This document shows positions 44,920-53,985 of a DNA stretch of 64,000 nucleotides, one piece after another. A program made the translations under genes and the position numbers. Numbering within the stretch: the first letter of the stretch is position 1; every line of letters starts with the position of its first letter. The DNA is from Rudanella paleaurantiibacter (GTDB lineage: Bacteria; Bacteroidota; Bacteroidia; Cytophagales; Spirosomataceae). The notes under the pieces are model-generated. The model ran no database searches. It was not told the DNA's origin and saw nothing but the letters and a program-made list of their open reading frames with translations. The stretch covers positions 1-64,000 of the forward strand of contig NZ_WELI01000006.1 in assembly GCF_009184635.1 (NCBI RefSeq). Reading direction: 5' to 3'.

Positions 44920-45628
44920 ACAAACTGGCCGCAAAGGCATCGCTGTCTTGCTCGACCCCGATAAGGTTGAGCAAGACGCGTTTTCGGCCCTACTGGATTT
45001 GACCCATCAACACCCGGTTGATTTCTTCTTTGTGGGCGGAAGCCTGGTCACCGAGTACACACACCGCGAACTGATTGCCGCTATCCGGGCTCGTACTGAT
45101 GTGCCTGTTATTCTCTTTCCCGGCAATAGCCTTCATATTGAACCCACGGCCGATGGGGTGCTGCTGCTCTCGCTGATCTCGGGCCGGAATCCCGAATTTC
45201 TGATTGGCCAACACGTTATTGCGGCTCCACTCCTTAAAAAAAGCGGCCTCGAAATTCTGCCAACCGGTTATATGGTGGTCGACAGTGGTGCTCCTACTAC
45301 CGTTTCGTACATCAGTGGCACCATGCCCTTACCGCACGATAAGCCGAGCGTAGCGGCCTGCACAGCTATGGCGGGCGAGATGCTCGGCCTGCAGCTTATG
45401 TATATGGACGCGGGTAGCGGGGCGCGCCGACCCGTATCGGCCGAGATGATCGAAGCCGTGCGTCAGGCCGTTGATCTGCCGATTGTGGTCGGTGGGGGGA
45501 TCAACACCCCTGACCGGGCCACTGCCGCCCTTGAAGCGGGTGCCGACCTGATTGTGGTCGGAAACAGCCTGGAGAAAAACCCCGGTTTGCTGCCTCAATT
45601 GGTGGCGGTGGTAGATGCGTATCGGTGA
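44828..45628 (+). CDS. geranylgeranylglyceryl/heptaprenylglyceryl phosphate synthase
   Basis: A 266-residue (beta/alpha)8 prenyltransferase of the GGGPS/PcrB family: GIAVLLDPDKVEQDAFSAL (Mg and glycerol-1-phosphate side), FFFVGGSLVTEY, ILFPGNSLHIEPTADGVLLL, YMVVDSGAPTTV, YMDAGSGA and IVVGGGINTPDRA. It joins an isoprenyl diphosphate to glycerol-1-phosphate, an ether-lipid step known from archaea and present in some Bacteroidota. The only usable ATG (44828) lies inside the previous gene, so 92 bases are read in two frames. The first ~25 residues may be dispensable. Confidence 0.93.
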   Translation: MQLIQEQTHTPRSPIARTSPHNLLATLRKYKQTGRKGIAVLLDPDKVEQDAFSALLDLTHQHPVDFFFVGGSLVTEYTHRELIAAIRARTDVPVILFPGNSLHIEPTADGVLLLSLISGRNPEFLIGQHVIAAPLLKKSGLEILPTGYMVVDSGAPTTVSYISGTMPLPHDKPSVAACTAMAGEMLGLQLMYMDAGSGARRPVSAEMIEAVRQAVDLPIVVGGGINTPDRATAALEAGADLIVVGNSLEKNPGLLPQLVAVVDAYR

Positions 45629-45670
45629 TTCTGACTACTTTCGTGGTACAGACATCACCCAACTAACCTC

Positions 45671-47191
45671 ATGCGGACAAACTCGCTGTTATGTATGTTG
45701 CTGGGGGGCGCCATGGCAACCGGTGTAGCCGTAGCCCAACCCCAGAAAAGTAAGGCTAAAACAGCCACAACCACCTTCCCCGAACAACGTATTCCGCAGT
45801 CAGAATCGGAAGCACACATGCGGTTTCTGGCTGCCGACGAGCTACTGGGTCGCCGGACCGGCGATGCCGGCAACCGGATTGCGGCCCGTTATATAGCCGA
45901 ACAGTTTCGGTTGCTGGGCCTGAAGCCCGCGCCCGGTCAGGCCGATTTTTTTCAACGTATTCCGTTTGAGCGGGTTTCGATGGCCAACTCAGGCCTGCTC
46001 GTGGCTGGTAAAGATTCGCTGCGGCTGGGTAAAGACTTAGTAATTCTGGCGGGTGGCGCTTTCGGTCAAACGGCGGAGGTCGTGTATGCAGGCTACGGCC
46101 TGACCGATGGCGAAGATGGCTACAAGGGCCGCGACGTGAAAGGCCGGATTGTGGTGGTACAGGGCGGCTCGCCTGAGGCCAAAGGAGCCCGCGAAATTTT
46201 TCGGGCATCGAATCAGAAGCGTAAACTGGCCGCCGACAAAGGAGCTGCTGCGCTCATCGAACTCTACAGCGAGTCGATTCCGTGGGGTATGGCGAGCCAA
46301 TATTTCAACCGTGAACAGATCTCGCTACCGGCCACGGCCGACGACAGCAAGCTGGTTCACGCCTGGGTTAACAACACCAACAACCGGCTGGGTCGCCTGA
46401 AAGAAGCTGGCCAAACAGTATTGTTGCAAACGTCGGGCCGGGTCAATATGGCCGCGCCTTCGATGAATGTAGCCGGGATAATTGAGGGTACTGACCCCAA
46501 ACTCAAAAATGAGTACGTGGTTCTGTCGGCCCACTTCGATCATGTTGGGGTAGGGCGTCAGGGCGGCAATGCGTATGCGCCAACCGATAGTATTTTCAAC
46601 GGGGCCCGCGACAATGCCTTCGGGACGGTGGCCCTGCTGACGGCGGCCAAGGCCCTGTCGGAGCTGCGGCCCAAGCGATCGGTGCTGGTTCTGGCCCTGA
46701 CGGGCGAAGAAGTAGGTTTGTTGGGAAGCCGGTACTATGCCGAGAACCCACTCGTACCGCTGAACCAAACTGTGTTTGACCTCAACAGCGACGGTGCTGG
46801 TTATAATGATACCTCTATTGTGTCGGTAATTGGTCTGGAGCGCACGGGGGCAAAGGCAGAGATTGAAGCCGGTGCCAAAGCGTTCGGGCTGGGTGTATTT
46901 GCCGAGCCTGCTCCTGAGCAGGGTCTGTTCGACCGGTCAGATAACGTAAACTTTGCGGCTAAAGGGGTACCGGCACCTACTTTCTCGCCCGGTTTCAAAT
47001 CGTTCGACGAAGCGATTGCCAAATACTACCACCAGGCTGTTGATAACCCTGAGAGTCTGGATTTTGCCTATTTGCACAAGTTTTGTCAGGCTTTCACCCA
47101 CGCTGGTCGGTTGATTGCAGATCGCCCGACGCGGCCCATGTGGATTGCGGGCGACAAGTACGAGGCCGCTGGTAAGGCATTGTACAAGTAG
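45671..47191 (+). CDS. M28 family zinc aminopeptidase, exported
   Basis: A 506-residue exported metallopeptidase (signal LLGGAMATGVAVAQ). An N-terminal PA-like domain (about 120-280) is followed by the M28 core. Zinc ligands and base are visible: His in SAHFDHVG, Asp in GARDNAFG, Glu-Glu in LTGEEVGLLGS, Asp in FDLNSDGAG and His in YYHQAVDNP. Such enzymes trim peptides or act like glutaminyl cyclases in the periplasm; here the intact EE favours peptidase. Single gene, convergent with the ThuA operon. Confidence 0.93.
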   Translation: MRTNSLLCMLLGGAMATGVAVAQPQKSKAKTATTTFPEQRIPQSESEAHMRFLAADELLGRRTGDAGNRIAARYIAEQFRLLGLKPAPGQADFFQRIPFERVSMANSGLLVAGKDSLRLGKDLVILAGGAFGQTAEVVYAGYGLTDGEDGYKGRDVKGRIVVVQGGSPEAKGAREIFRASNQKRKLAADKGAAALIELYSESIPWGMASQYFNREQISLPATADDSKLVHAWVNNTNNRLGRLKEAGQTVLLQTSGRVNMAAPSMNVAGIIEGTDPKLKNEYVVLSAHFDHVGVGRQGGNAYAPTDSIFNGARDNAFGTVALLTAAKALSELRPKRSVLVLALTGEEVGLLGSRYYAENPLVPLNQTVFDLNSDGAGYNDTSIVSVIGLERTGAKAEIEAGAKAFGLGVFAEPAPEQGLFDRSDNVNFAAKGVPAPTFSPGFKSFDEAIAKYYHQAVDNPESLDFAYLHKFCQAFTHAGRLIADRPTRPMWIAGDKYEAAGKALYK

Positions 47192-47205
47192 ATAAAGACG
47201 TTTAC

Positions 47206-47266
47206 AAAAAGGACGTTAGACATTAGATATTGCAGCAGCAACGGTCTAATGTCTAACGTCCTTTTT
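47206..47266. terminator. perfect 22-bp two-way hairpin built of heptads
   Basis: 47206-47227 is perfectly complementary to 47245-47266, with A5 at one end and T5 at the other and a 17-base loop. It lies between the converging M28 and ThuA-fusion stops, so it should terminate both. The arm words ACGTTAG ACATTAG are the same 7-base units as in the elements at 35977 and 61769. Confidence 0.88.
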
Positions 47267-47284
47267 GTCTAACATCTATTTCGT

Positions 47285-50200
47285 TTACTTCAATCGGGAA
47301 GCTTTCACATCGAACATGTTCATCAGCTTACCTTTTAGGGTGTCGGCGTCTTCTTTGTCCAGCTCCATGTTGATGCTCATGCCGTTGGCCTGGAAGTAGA
47401 CTTTAACTTTCGTACCGTCGATTTCCTCAACCTTATCCAGAGCCTGATCGCCCATTTTCTCCGATGCCATTTTTCCGGTCAGCTTCCCGTCTTTGCGTTC
47501 CAGAATCATCTTAACCTGAACATCACCGCCCGGTGTTCCGGCGATCAGTGTGTTCCAGGTACCGGTGAAGAAATCGGTCGATGCCGTTGCTTCGGCTGGG
47601 GTAGCGGTTGGGGCAGGTGCATCACTACCGGCGAGTTTGAACTCAGTGCCCATCACCACCATAAGCGATCCCTCTGCTTTGGGGTTTAGGAAAACGGCAT
47701 AAATATCGTGCAGTTTCCCGTCGGTAACGGGTGCTGTGATGGGCACCGCCAGCATTTTGGGCGTGAAGTCCATTTTGTCGGAAGGCTCCAGAAACTCCGA
47801 CTTACCAATGACCTTGCCGGTGGGGCTGTCTAACCGAAGTTCTACCAGTCCGCCAGCCGCATTGAGCTGGGGTTTGGGGGCCGTAGCCGCAAGCGTCAAC
47901 TCCTTGATACCGTTCAGGTCAACGTCTTTGAGGCCAATATATGACCCCGACTTTGCCGGAATAGCCAGATTGTTGCCGCCGAAAGCCATTTTGTTAACGT
48001 CGTTGTACACGTCGAATCCGTGCACATCCATTTGGGCGTTGCGGAGTGTAAAGGTCTGCTCCGAACGAAGCGAGGGGAGGCCGTTAGCACCCTGATCTTC
48101 GTAAGCCGCCCGCACAATATAAACACCTTTGCCCTTGTCCGATGCCGGTGCTTTGGCCACGTATGAGCCGCTGGTTGGCAGCGATTTGGCTTTGGGCTTC
48201 TCGTTGGCAAGGCTCAGAATATACTTCACCATTTCCGAAGCATCGCCCGTGGCAAGCTGTGGGTGACCCGCCATGGCCGTTTCGCCCCAAACACCGCTGC
48301 CGCCGGAGATTACCTTCTTGGTCAGTCGCTCCAGGGCTCCGTTATCGCCCTTGTACTTCATAGCTACATCGCGGTAGGTAGGCCCAATTGATTTTTTATC
48401 GACGCTGTGGCAAGCCATACAGTCGCTGCCCTGAATGAGTTTTTTGCCGGTGGCAAAGGCCGCACTCGCATCGGCCGACCGGTGCCCCATCGCAATCATG
48501 TTCTTATCGAAGCCTTCGGACAGGTAATCAATGCTGACCGATACATTTTCGGGGTCGATGCCCTTGCCCAGCGTACCATCTTCCTTATCCGAGACCTTGA
48601 TGTCATAACTGAACGGCTTGTTGGCTACGTAAAACGACTTGTTGCTTTTGGGCATGTCGAGGCTCAGCATCGGCGGCTCGTTGCCGGCCGTAATCTCCAT
48701 CGACTGTGTATTGATGCCCCCTTTACCATCGTCAACCGTCAGCACGGCTTTGTACGTACCCGCTTTGGCCAGTGTCAGGTTGGCATCGGGTGTGGTAAAG
48801 GCTTTGGCAAATCCGTTTTTGGAGGTGATTTTCCAGGTGTACTTCAACACATCACCGTCGGCATCGGTGGTGCCTTTGGCGTTGAGCTTCAGGTTGAAAG
48901 GCACCGCCCCGCCCATTTGGTTGGCGGCCATCTGGATTTGTGGTTTGCGATTGCCACCATTGTACTCAATCCGAATCAGGCGGGCGTCGTCGTTGGCGGT
49001 AAACCAGCCGGAGCCGTATTCGAGCATGTAGAGGTCGCCGTTTTCGGCAAACTCCATGTCCATTGGGTTGCTGAACTTGTAGCTCGGCATAAACCGCTCC
49101 ATAGAGGCATAATTGCCGTTTTTGTCGAAGCTGACAGCCATTACCCAGCCGCGCATCCACTCGTAGGCAAAGAATTTACCATCGTAGTAAGCCGGGAATG
49201 CCCGTGGTGCAGCCGCGAACTGATCCCGATTATAAACGGGACCGGCCATTGGGTTGCAACCACCGCTACCCAGCAGCGGGAATTCCTCGCTTTTGCCGTA
49301 GGTGTACCAAATCATGGCGCCCTTGGCAGGGGGCAGTTCAATCAGGCCCGTGTTGTTAGGCGAGTTGTTGAGGGGCTTGAGCACATCCCATTTCGGCCCC
49401 GACTGGTTGGTGGCGAAATTGTAGATATTGTACGCCTTGTTGTCGCCCACAAAGTGCGGCCAACCGTAGTTTCCGGCGGTCGATGCCTGCCCAAATTCAC
49501 ACGTACCTGCCGGGCCACGGTTTGGGTCGGGCTTGGATGCGTCGGGGCCTACATCGCCCCAGTAAAGCTTACCCGTTTTCTGATCAACCGCGATGCGGTA
49601 CGGGTTCCGGTGCCCCATCGTGTAGATTTCCGGGCGGGTCTTGGCACGGTCCGACGGGTCGGCTCCTTTCGAGAAGAGGTTGCCGTCGGGAATGGTATAC
49701 GTACCGTCGGGTTGGGGCTTAATCCGAATGATCTTACCTCGCAAATCGTTGGTATTGGCGCTTGATTTCTGGGCGTCCCACGGGCTGCGGCCCGGCCGCT
49801 CGTCGCTGGGGCTGTAGCCATTTGAGGCATGGGGGTTAGTGTTGTCGCCTGTGCTCAGGTAGAGGTTGCCCTCGCGGTCCCAGTCAATAGAACCGCCCGT
49901 GTGGCAACATTCTTCGCGCTGCGTATCCACCTTCAGCATTTCCTTTTCCGAATCCAGCACGAGTTCGTCACCCTTCATCGTAAACCGCGACAGCACGTTG
50001 TACGAGCCCTTTGTGGATGAGTAAAACAGATACACCCAGCCATTCTGCGCGAACTTAGGGTCTTTGTTCAGGCCCAGAAGACCATCTTCTGCTACCGACT
50101 CTTTGCCCTCTTTGTTGACATACTTCAGGCTAACCGGCAGCTTAGCAATGGTTTTGAGTTGCTTTGTTTTGTTGTTGTAAAGCCGCACCTCGCCTTTGCG

Positions 50201-51082
50201 TTGGATGAACAGCACCCGGTCTTTGTCGAGCAAGGTCAGTTCCACCGGTTCATCCAGTTTTTCTTCCAGCACCACTTTGGTAAAGCGGTTTTCTTCGGGA
50301 CGTGCCTTGCTGTAATCCAGCGGTTTGGGGGCATCGCCACCGGCCGCGTACTGAATGCCCGCCCACAGGTGGTTCAGGAAAAGCGGCTCCGAAAATGACT
50401 CATCGGTATGCCCCATGGCCGTATAGAACGACCGGCCGCCGTCGTACTCCTGATACCAGCTCATGGGGTGGTAATCGGGGTTTTTGCCGCCAACGTAGCT
50501 CTTCTCGTCAATGGTGAGTACGACGTTGATTTTGGGCGAGATGTCCTTGAAGCTGTAAAATTCATCGGTACGCTCAAACTCGTCGGGCATCCCTTTGGTG
50601 GCCCAGTGGTTTTTGAGCTTAACGATGAATTTACCTTTCTGCACATTGCTGGGCGTCATGGGGTGGTCCAGAAAATAGGCACCGGCCAGTTTGCCGTACC
50701 AGGGCCAGTCGTACTCGGTGTCGGTAGCCGCATGAATACCCACGTAGCCGCCACCCGCCTGAATGTAGCGCTCAAAAACGGCCTGCTGTTCGTCGTTGAG
50801 GATGTCGCCCGTAGTGTTCAGAAAAACAACGGCGTTGTACTTTTTCAGATTCTGCTCACTGAACTGAGTCGCATCTTCAGTGAAGCTCACCCCGAATCCT
50901 TTTTCTTTGGCCATCTTGGTTAAAGCAGGCTTCCCGGCTTCAATAGACTGATGGCGAAACGCGGCTGTTTTACTGAAAACCAGTACGTTGATTTTGGGAG
51001 CCTGCGCCCACGCGTAGCTTGTGCACAGCAGCATAAGCGCCTGCACAAATGCCCACCGGCCGAAGCTAAATAGCTGTTTCAT
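47285..51082 (-). CDS. ThuA/PQQ-type dehydrogenase/PKD/cytochrome c fusion
   Basis: A 1265-residue exported protein (signal LMLLCTSYAWAQ). Order: ThuA-like domain (about 28-260, VLVFSKTAAFRHQSIEAGKP); glucose/sorbosone-dehydrogenase propeller (about 275-720, EVRLYNNKTK.., CCHTGGSIDWD); PKD domain (about 730-820). Then c-type cytochrome with one CMACH haem site (near 887), a beta-sandwich like CBM6 (about 960-1140) and a C-terminal domain (about 1170-1265) with VQVKMILERKDGKLTGKM. Such fusions occur in Cytophagales and are thought to oxidise sugars in the periplasm; the substrate is unknown. It follows the smaller ThuA gene by 19 bases. Confidence 0.9.
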   Translation of the reverse strand: MKQLFSFGRWAFVQALMLLCTSYAWAQAPKINVLVFSKTAAFRHQSIEAGKPALTKMAKEKGFGVSFTEDATQFSEQNLKKYNAVVFLNTTGDILNDEQQAVFERYIQAGGGYVGIHAATDTEYDWPWYGKLAGAYFLDHPMTPSNVQKGKFIVKLKNHWATKGMPDEFERTDEFYSFKDISPKINVVLTIDEKSYVGGKNPDYHPMSWYQEYDGGRSFYTAMGHTDESFSEPLFLNHLWAGIQYAAGGDAPKPLDYSKARPEENRFTKVVLEEKLDEPVELTLLDKDRVLFIQRKGEVRLYNNKTKQLKTIAKLPVSLKYVNKEGKESVAEDGLLGLNKDPKFAQNGWVYLFYSSTKGSYNVLSRFTMKGDELVLDSEKEMLKVDTQREECCHTGGSIDWDREGNLYLSTGDNTNPHASNGYSPSDERPGRSPWDAQKSSANTNDLRGKIIRIKPQPDGTYTIPDGNLFSKGADPSDRAKTRPEIYTMGHRNPYRIAVDQKTGKLYWGDVGPDASKPDPNRGPAGTCEFGQASTAGNYGWPHFVGDNKAYNIYNFATNQSGPKWDVLKPLNNSPNNTGLIELPPAKGAMIWYTYGKSEEFPLLGSGGCNPMAGPVYNRDQFAAAPRAFPAYYDGKFFAYEWMRGWVMAVSFDKNGNYASMERFMPSYKFSNPMDMEFAENGDLYMLEYGSGWFTANDDARLIRIEYNGGNRKPQIQMAANQMGGAVPFNLKLNAKGTTDADGDVLKYTWKITSKNGFAKAFTTPDANLTLAKAGTYKAVLTVDDGKGGINTQSMEITAGNEPPMLSLDMPKSNKSFYVANKPFSYDIKVSDKEDGTLGKGIDPENVSVSIDYLSEGFDKNMIAMGHRSADASAAFATGKKLIQGSDCMACHSVDKKSIGPTYRDVAMKYKGDNGALERLTKKVISGGSGVWGETAMAGHPQLATGDASEMVKYILSLANEKPKAKSLPTSGSYVAKAPASDKGKGVYIVRAAYEDQGANGLPSLRSEQTFTLRNAQMDVHGFDVYNDVNKMAFGGNNLAIPAKSGSYIGLKDVDLNGIKELTLAATAPKPQLNAAGGLVELRLDSPTGKVIGKSEFLEPSDKMDFTPKMLAVPITAPVTDGKLHDIYAVFLNPKAEGSLMVVMGTEFKLAGSDAPAPTATPAEATASTDFFTGTWNTLIAGTPGGDVQVKMILERKDGKLTGKMASEKMGDQALDKVEEIDGTKVKVYFQANGMSINMELDKEDADTLKGKLMNMFDVKASRLK

Positions 51083-51101
51083 AGGAAGTAGAAATTATTG
51101 A

Positions 51102-51956
51102 TTACTGGTTGTTCGTCCATTGCAAAGCCGTTTCGAGGAGCTTCACAAAGTTTTGGTTTTGCCAGGCCGTCTCGTTGTGGCCCATCGAGGTGTAAAAGGT
51201 TTTGCCTTTGCCGGTCTGTTTGTACCAGGCCACCGGATGGTCTTTCCCCATGCCGAAGTTCTTGGAAGTCACAAACAGGATATTACCGCTTGGATTGATG
51301 GCGTCGCCGTTGATGGTATAGATGATGTTGAAGCCTTTCTGGCGCGGGTTTTCGAAGAAGACGTACCACTCGTCAGAGTGCGACCACCGGGAGGGTAACT
51401 TGCTGAATAGGCTGTTGCGCTGCGGATCGAGCTGCACATCAGCCACCTGAAATTGCGGGTCGATGGGGTGGTGCGAAAACTTGGCTCCCAGCAGATTTTG
51501 CTCATACCAGTCCCAGTGGTGCGAGTCGTCGCCGGCACCGTGAATACCCAGTAAGCTGCCGCCGTTTTCGACGTACTGCTCCAGGGCTCGTTTTTGCTCG
51601 TCGTTGATGACCTCCCCGGTTGAGTTGTTGAAAATAACCGTGCTGAACTTGGCCAGTTGGGCCGGGTTAAACGCGCCCCCCTCTTCGGTTTCATACACAA
51701 ACCAGCCGTTTTTCTCGGCCAGGGCTTTGATCACGGGCTTGGAAGCATCAATCGATGCACCGTGCCGGAAGCCGGTTGTTTTTGAAAAGAGCAAAATGGC
51801 CCGTTTACCGGCCGGGAAGTCGATTTGGGGCGCTTCAGTCTCGTATGATACCGGGAAACCGTTTTTGACTTTGTAGATGAACAGGCTTGCGGCAGCACCT
51901 AATAGCACCAAAAGGCTAAGTACTGACCACAGAACAATTTTGATGACTCGCTTCAT
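51102..51956 (-). CDS. ThuA domain protein, membrane-anchored
   Basis: A 284-residue protein: one N-terminal TM helix (VLWSVLSLLVLLGAAASLFIY) and a periplasmic ThuA-like glutamine-amidotransferase fold (ILLFSKTTGFRHGASIDASKP, LLGIHGAGDDSHHWDWYEQ, YTSMGHNETAW). ThuA of Sinorhizobium is linked to trehalose use, and recent work ties the family to 3-keto-sugar chemistry; the activity here is unproved. It is the first gene of the two-gene operon and its N-terminal domain is paralogous to that of the downstream fusion. Its promoter (52012-52019) lies next to the NUDIX palindrome. Confidence 0.9.
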   Translation of the reverse strand: MKRVIKIVLWSVLSLLVLLGAAASLFIYKVKNGFPVSYETEAPQIDFPAGKRAILLFSKTTGFRHGASIDASKPVIKALAEKNGWFVYETEEGGAFNPAQLAKFSTVIFNNSTGEVINDEQKRALEQYVENGGSLLGIHGAGDDSHHWDWYEQNLLGAKFSHHPIDPQFQVADVQLDPQRNSLFSKLPSRWSHSDEWYVFFENPRQKGFNIIYTINGDAINPSGNILFVTSKNFGMGKDHPVAWYKQTGKGKTFYTSMGHNETAWQNQNFVKLLETALQWTNNQ

Positions 51957-52011
51957 GCATGGAGATAGGCTAAGTGAGTGACGACCTGCTCCTTGCAGGC
52001 TAAGGGTAGAG

Positions 52012-52019
52012 CAAAGGTA
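52012..52019 (-). promoter_or_regulatory. -7 promoter element of the ThuA operon
   Basis: On the minus strand TACCTTTG matches TAnnTTTG exactly, 55 bases before the ThuA ATG. The palindrome at 52027-52061 starts seven bases upstream of it and covers the place of a -33 element. Confidence 0.68.
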
Positions 52020-52026
52020 GAAGGTA

Positions 52027-52065
52027 AATTTTTATTGTCTGATAAATAGACAATAAAAATTGTCT
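52027..52065. promoter_or_regulatory. probable operator for the NUDIX-type regulator
   Basis: AATTTTTATTGTCT (52027-52040) and AGACAATAAAAATT (52048-52061) are perfectly complementary 14-base arms with a seven-base spacer. A third half-site ATTGTCT (52059-52065) pairs with AGACAAT across four bases, and a related TTTGTCTTTG follows. The site lies between the divergent ThuA operon and the NUDIX regulator gene and touches the ThuA promoter, so repression of one or both is likely. Confidence 0.78.
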
Positions 52066-52150
52066 GTAATTTGTCTTTGAAGAATACTATTTCGGCAAGC
52101 GGCTTAAGTCAGGATAACCGATAATTTTGCCACCAGACCAGGCATCCCCC

Positions 52151-52879
52151 ATGAAACTATTCGACGAACAGGCCTTTATCCATCAGCTATCCATCGATTG
52201 CGTCATCTTTGGCTATAAAGATTTAGAATTGAAGGTACTGGCGTCCCAAATCAACATGAGTCGCTCGTTCTGGACGTTGCCGGGTGGGTTTATCAAGCAT
52301 GAAGAGGGGATTGATGGGGCCGCCAAACGGATCCTGGAAGAGCGCACCGGCCTGAAAGACATCTATCTGGAGCAGTACCGCGTGTTTGGGGAACCAGACC
52401 GCGTGAATCGGGAGGTGTTTGAGGAGCTTGCGGAGGTGCGCGATGAGTGGGTAGCTAAAGGTATTCTGGACGATGCCAATATTGGGTGGCTCGGTAAACG
52501 CTTTGTGTCGATTGGCTACTATGCACTGGTCGATATTAATAAAGTGTCGCCCCAAAAAACCGAGCTCGACGATTCGGTCGACTGGTACAACGTGAAGGAA
52601 TTGCCCACCCTAATTATGGATCATAACGAGATGGTGGGTTATGCCCTAGAAGCCCTCCGACAAAACCTCGATCAGAAACTCATCGGGTTTAACCTACTTC
52701 CCGAAACCTTCACCATGCGCGAGGTGCAGGAGCTGTACGAGGCCGTGTATGACCGGCCCTTTGCCCGCAACAACTTCCAGAAAAAGATACTCGACCTGAA
52801 CGTACTGGAACGTCTGGAAAAGAAGTTTACCGGCGCTCAGAACAAAGCTCCGTACCTGTATCGGTTCCGGCGGGAGTAA
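52151..52879 (+). CDS. NUDIX-domain transcriptional regulator (NrtR/AraR-like)
   Basis: A 242-residue protein: an N-terminal NUDIX fold (about 10-150) and a C-terminal winged helix (about 165-242, TMREVQELYEAVYDRPFARNNFQKKIL). The NUDIX box at residues 46-68 is degraded: the expected REUXEE reads R-I-L-E-E-R, with Ile61 and Arg65 in place of two metal-binding Glu. It is therefore likely a ligand sensor and not a hydrolase, as in NrtR and the Bacteroides AraR. It is divergent from the ThuA operon across a perfect palindrome. The ATG at 52151 is preferred over 52127. Confidence 0.88.
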   Translation: MKLFDEQAFIHQLSIDCVIFGYKDLELKVLASQINMSRSFWTLPGGFIKHEEGIDGAAKRILEERTGLKDIYLEQYRVFGEPDRVNREVFEELAEVRDEWVAKGILDDANIGWLGKRFVSIGYYALVDINKVSPQKTELDDSVDWYNVKELPTLIMDHNEMVGYALEALRQNLDQKLIGFNLLPETFTMREVQELYEAVYDRPFARNNFQKKILDLNVLERLEKKFTGAQNKAPYLYRFRRE

Positions 52880-52946
52880 GAGTTGGTTGTTCGGTTGTTT
52901 TTGCGCTACAGTTGCCAGGCCTGAAAGCTGTATCAGGCATACGCAC

Positions 52947-53513
52947 TTACCTGTTTGCCTCCTGAATGGCTGCCAACTCGTGTTGGCCCAGCCCGGCGGT
53001 GTTCAGAACCGAGAGGATAAACTCAGTTTTCAGGGTTGTGTACCGCTCGCGAGTCATGCCGGGTTGGCTCACTAAGTTTAACTTCAATTGGGCGTAAGCC
53101 TCGGTCAGCTTTGGGTCTTGAAGCAAGGCGTCGCGGAAGAGGATATGATTTTTTAAGGCCAGGCTATCGGCAAAGCAAACGTACAGGTGATGCTCCATCC
53201 AGGCCCGACCGTCGGCCGTGTGAGGGGTGGTCACTCCGCTTTGCCGAAACGCAAAACGCCCCGGAATACCCTGTTCGCCCCGGCTACGGTAGCCAAGCTG
53301 TTGCAGAGTTTGGTCGATGGGCTCCAGCAACGGTTTGTCGTGAATAATAATGTCGACGTCGAGAATAGGCTTGGCCACGAGGCCGGGTACGGCCGTACTC
53401 CCTACGTGCTGAATATCAACAGCGAACCCCTCCAGTGCGCGCTCCAACACGTTTTTCAGACGGTCAAATTCCAACTTCCACGCCGACTGGTAGGGTTGAA
53501 CGAGGGCCTGCAT
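52947..53513 (-). CDS. GrpB family protein
   Basis: A 188-residue UPF0157/GrpB-type protein, a nucleotidyltransferase-fold family: IQHVGSTAVPGLVAKPILDVDIII is the diagnostic core (GSTAVPG plus DxD), followed by HHLYVCFADS and LFRDALLQDP. The activity is unknown, though the fold suggests nucleotidyl transfer. It lies eight bases after the next upstream minus-strand gene, a membrane protein. Convergent with the NUDIX regulator. Confidence 0.9.
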   Translation of the reverse strand: MQALVQPYQSAWKLEFDRLKNVLERALEGFAVDIQHVGSTAVPGLVAKPILDVDIIIHDKPLLEPIDQTLQQLGYRSRGEQGIPGRFAFRQSGVTTPHTADGRAWMEHHLYVCFADSLALKNHILFRDALLQDPKLTEAYAQLKLNLVSQPGMTRERYTTLKTEFILSVLNTAGLGQHELAAIQEANR

Positions 53514-53521
53514 GTGGTGGC

Positions 53522-53977
53522 TTAGAGTTTGACCTCGAAATCTAACTGACGCCCCTCTTCGGCTGCCTTTTTGTCCAGCTTCGAACCTACCAAGAAGCCA
53601 ATCACCATCCCGATAGGCAGCCCCAACGCTAATAGGCCTATATTTTTGAGTAACAGACCAATAGAGACGCCTATTGGTAGCCCAAAAGCCGTAAACCCGA
53701 AGGCGGTCCAGAGCTTTTTGTAATAGTTTCTGGGAACAATTTTTAGCTCCTTCTCAACAGCCTTAATGATTTGGTTCTCCGCAGCCTTTACCGATTTTTC
53801 CAGCTTTTTACCTGTATCGTTTGCGTAATTGATGTGGTCAATTTCTCGGTCAATCAGCGCAATGATGTCGGGCGTCAATTGCTTTTGGTTTAGCGCGCTC
53901 AGCAGGTTCTTGAGCTGATTGTACTGCTCAACTGTTTTGGGGGCGGTAATGTCGGGTCGGTCGGTGAGGAATTTCAT
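53522..53977 (-). CDS. two-TM membrane protein
   Basis: A 151-residue protein of unknown family. The N-terminal 85 residues are helical and charged (KNLLSALNQKQLTPDIIALI). Then come two close hydrophobic segments (about 92-110 and 115-133, with repeated GLPIGVSIGLLL/GLPIGMVIGFLV) and a short polar tail. The repeated GLPIG motif suggests two duplicated TM helices. It lies between the peroxidase and GrpB genes with gaps of about eight bases, so the three may form one transcript. Composition is A+T-richer than average for the window. Confidence 0.65.
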   Translation of the reverse strand: MKFLTDRPDITAPKTVEQYNQLKNLLSALNQKQLTPDIIALIDREIDHINYANDTGKKLEKSVKAAENQIIKAVEKELKIVPRNYYKKLWTAFGFTAFGLPIGVSIGLLLKNIGLLALGLPIGMVIGFLVGSKLDKKAAEEGRQLDFEVKL

Positions 53978-53985
53978 TCGGGGCT

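Noticed and set aside
48407-49765. A 452-codon open frame on the plus strand
   Set aside because: It is the antisense of the ThuA-dehydrogenase fusion gene, lacks any domain pattern, and arises from codon bias in the real gene.
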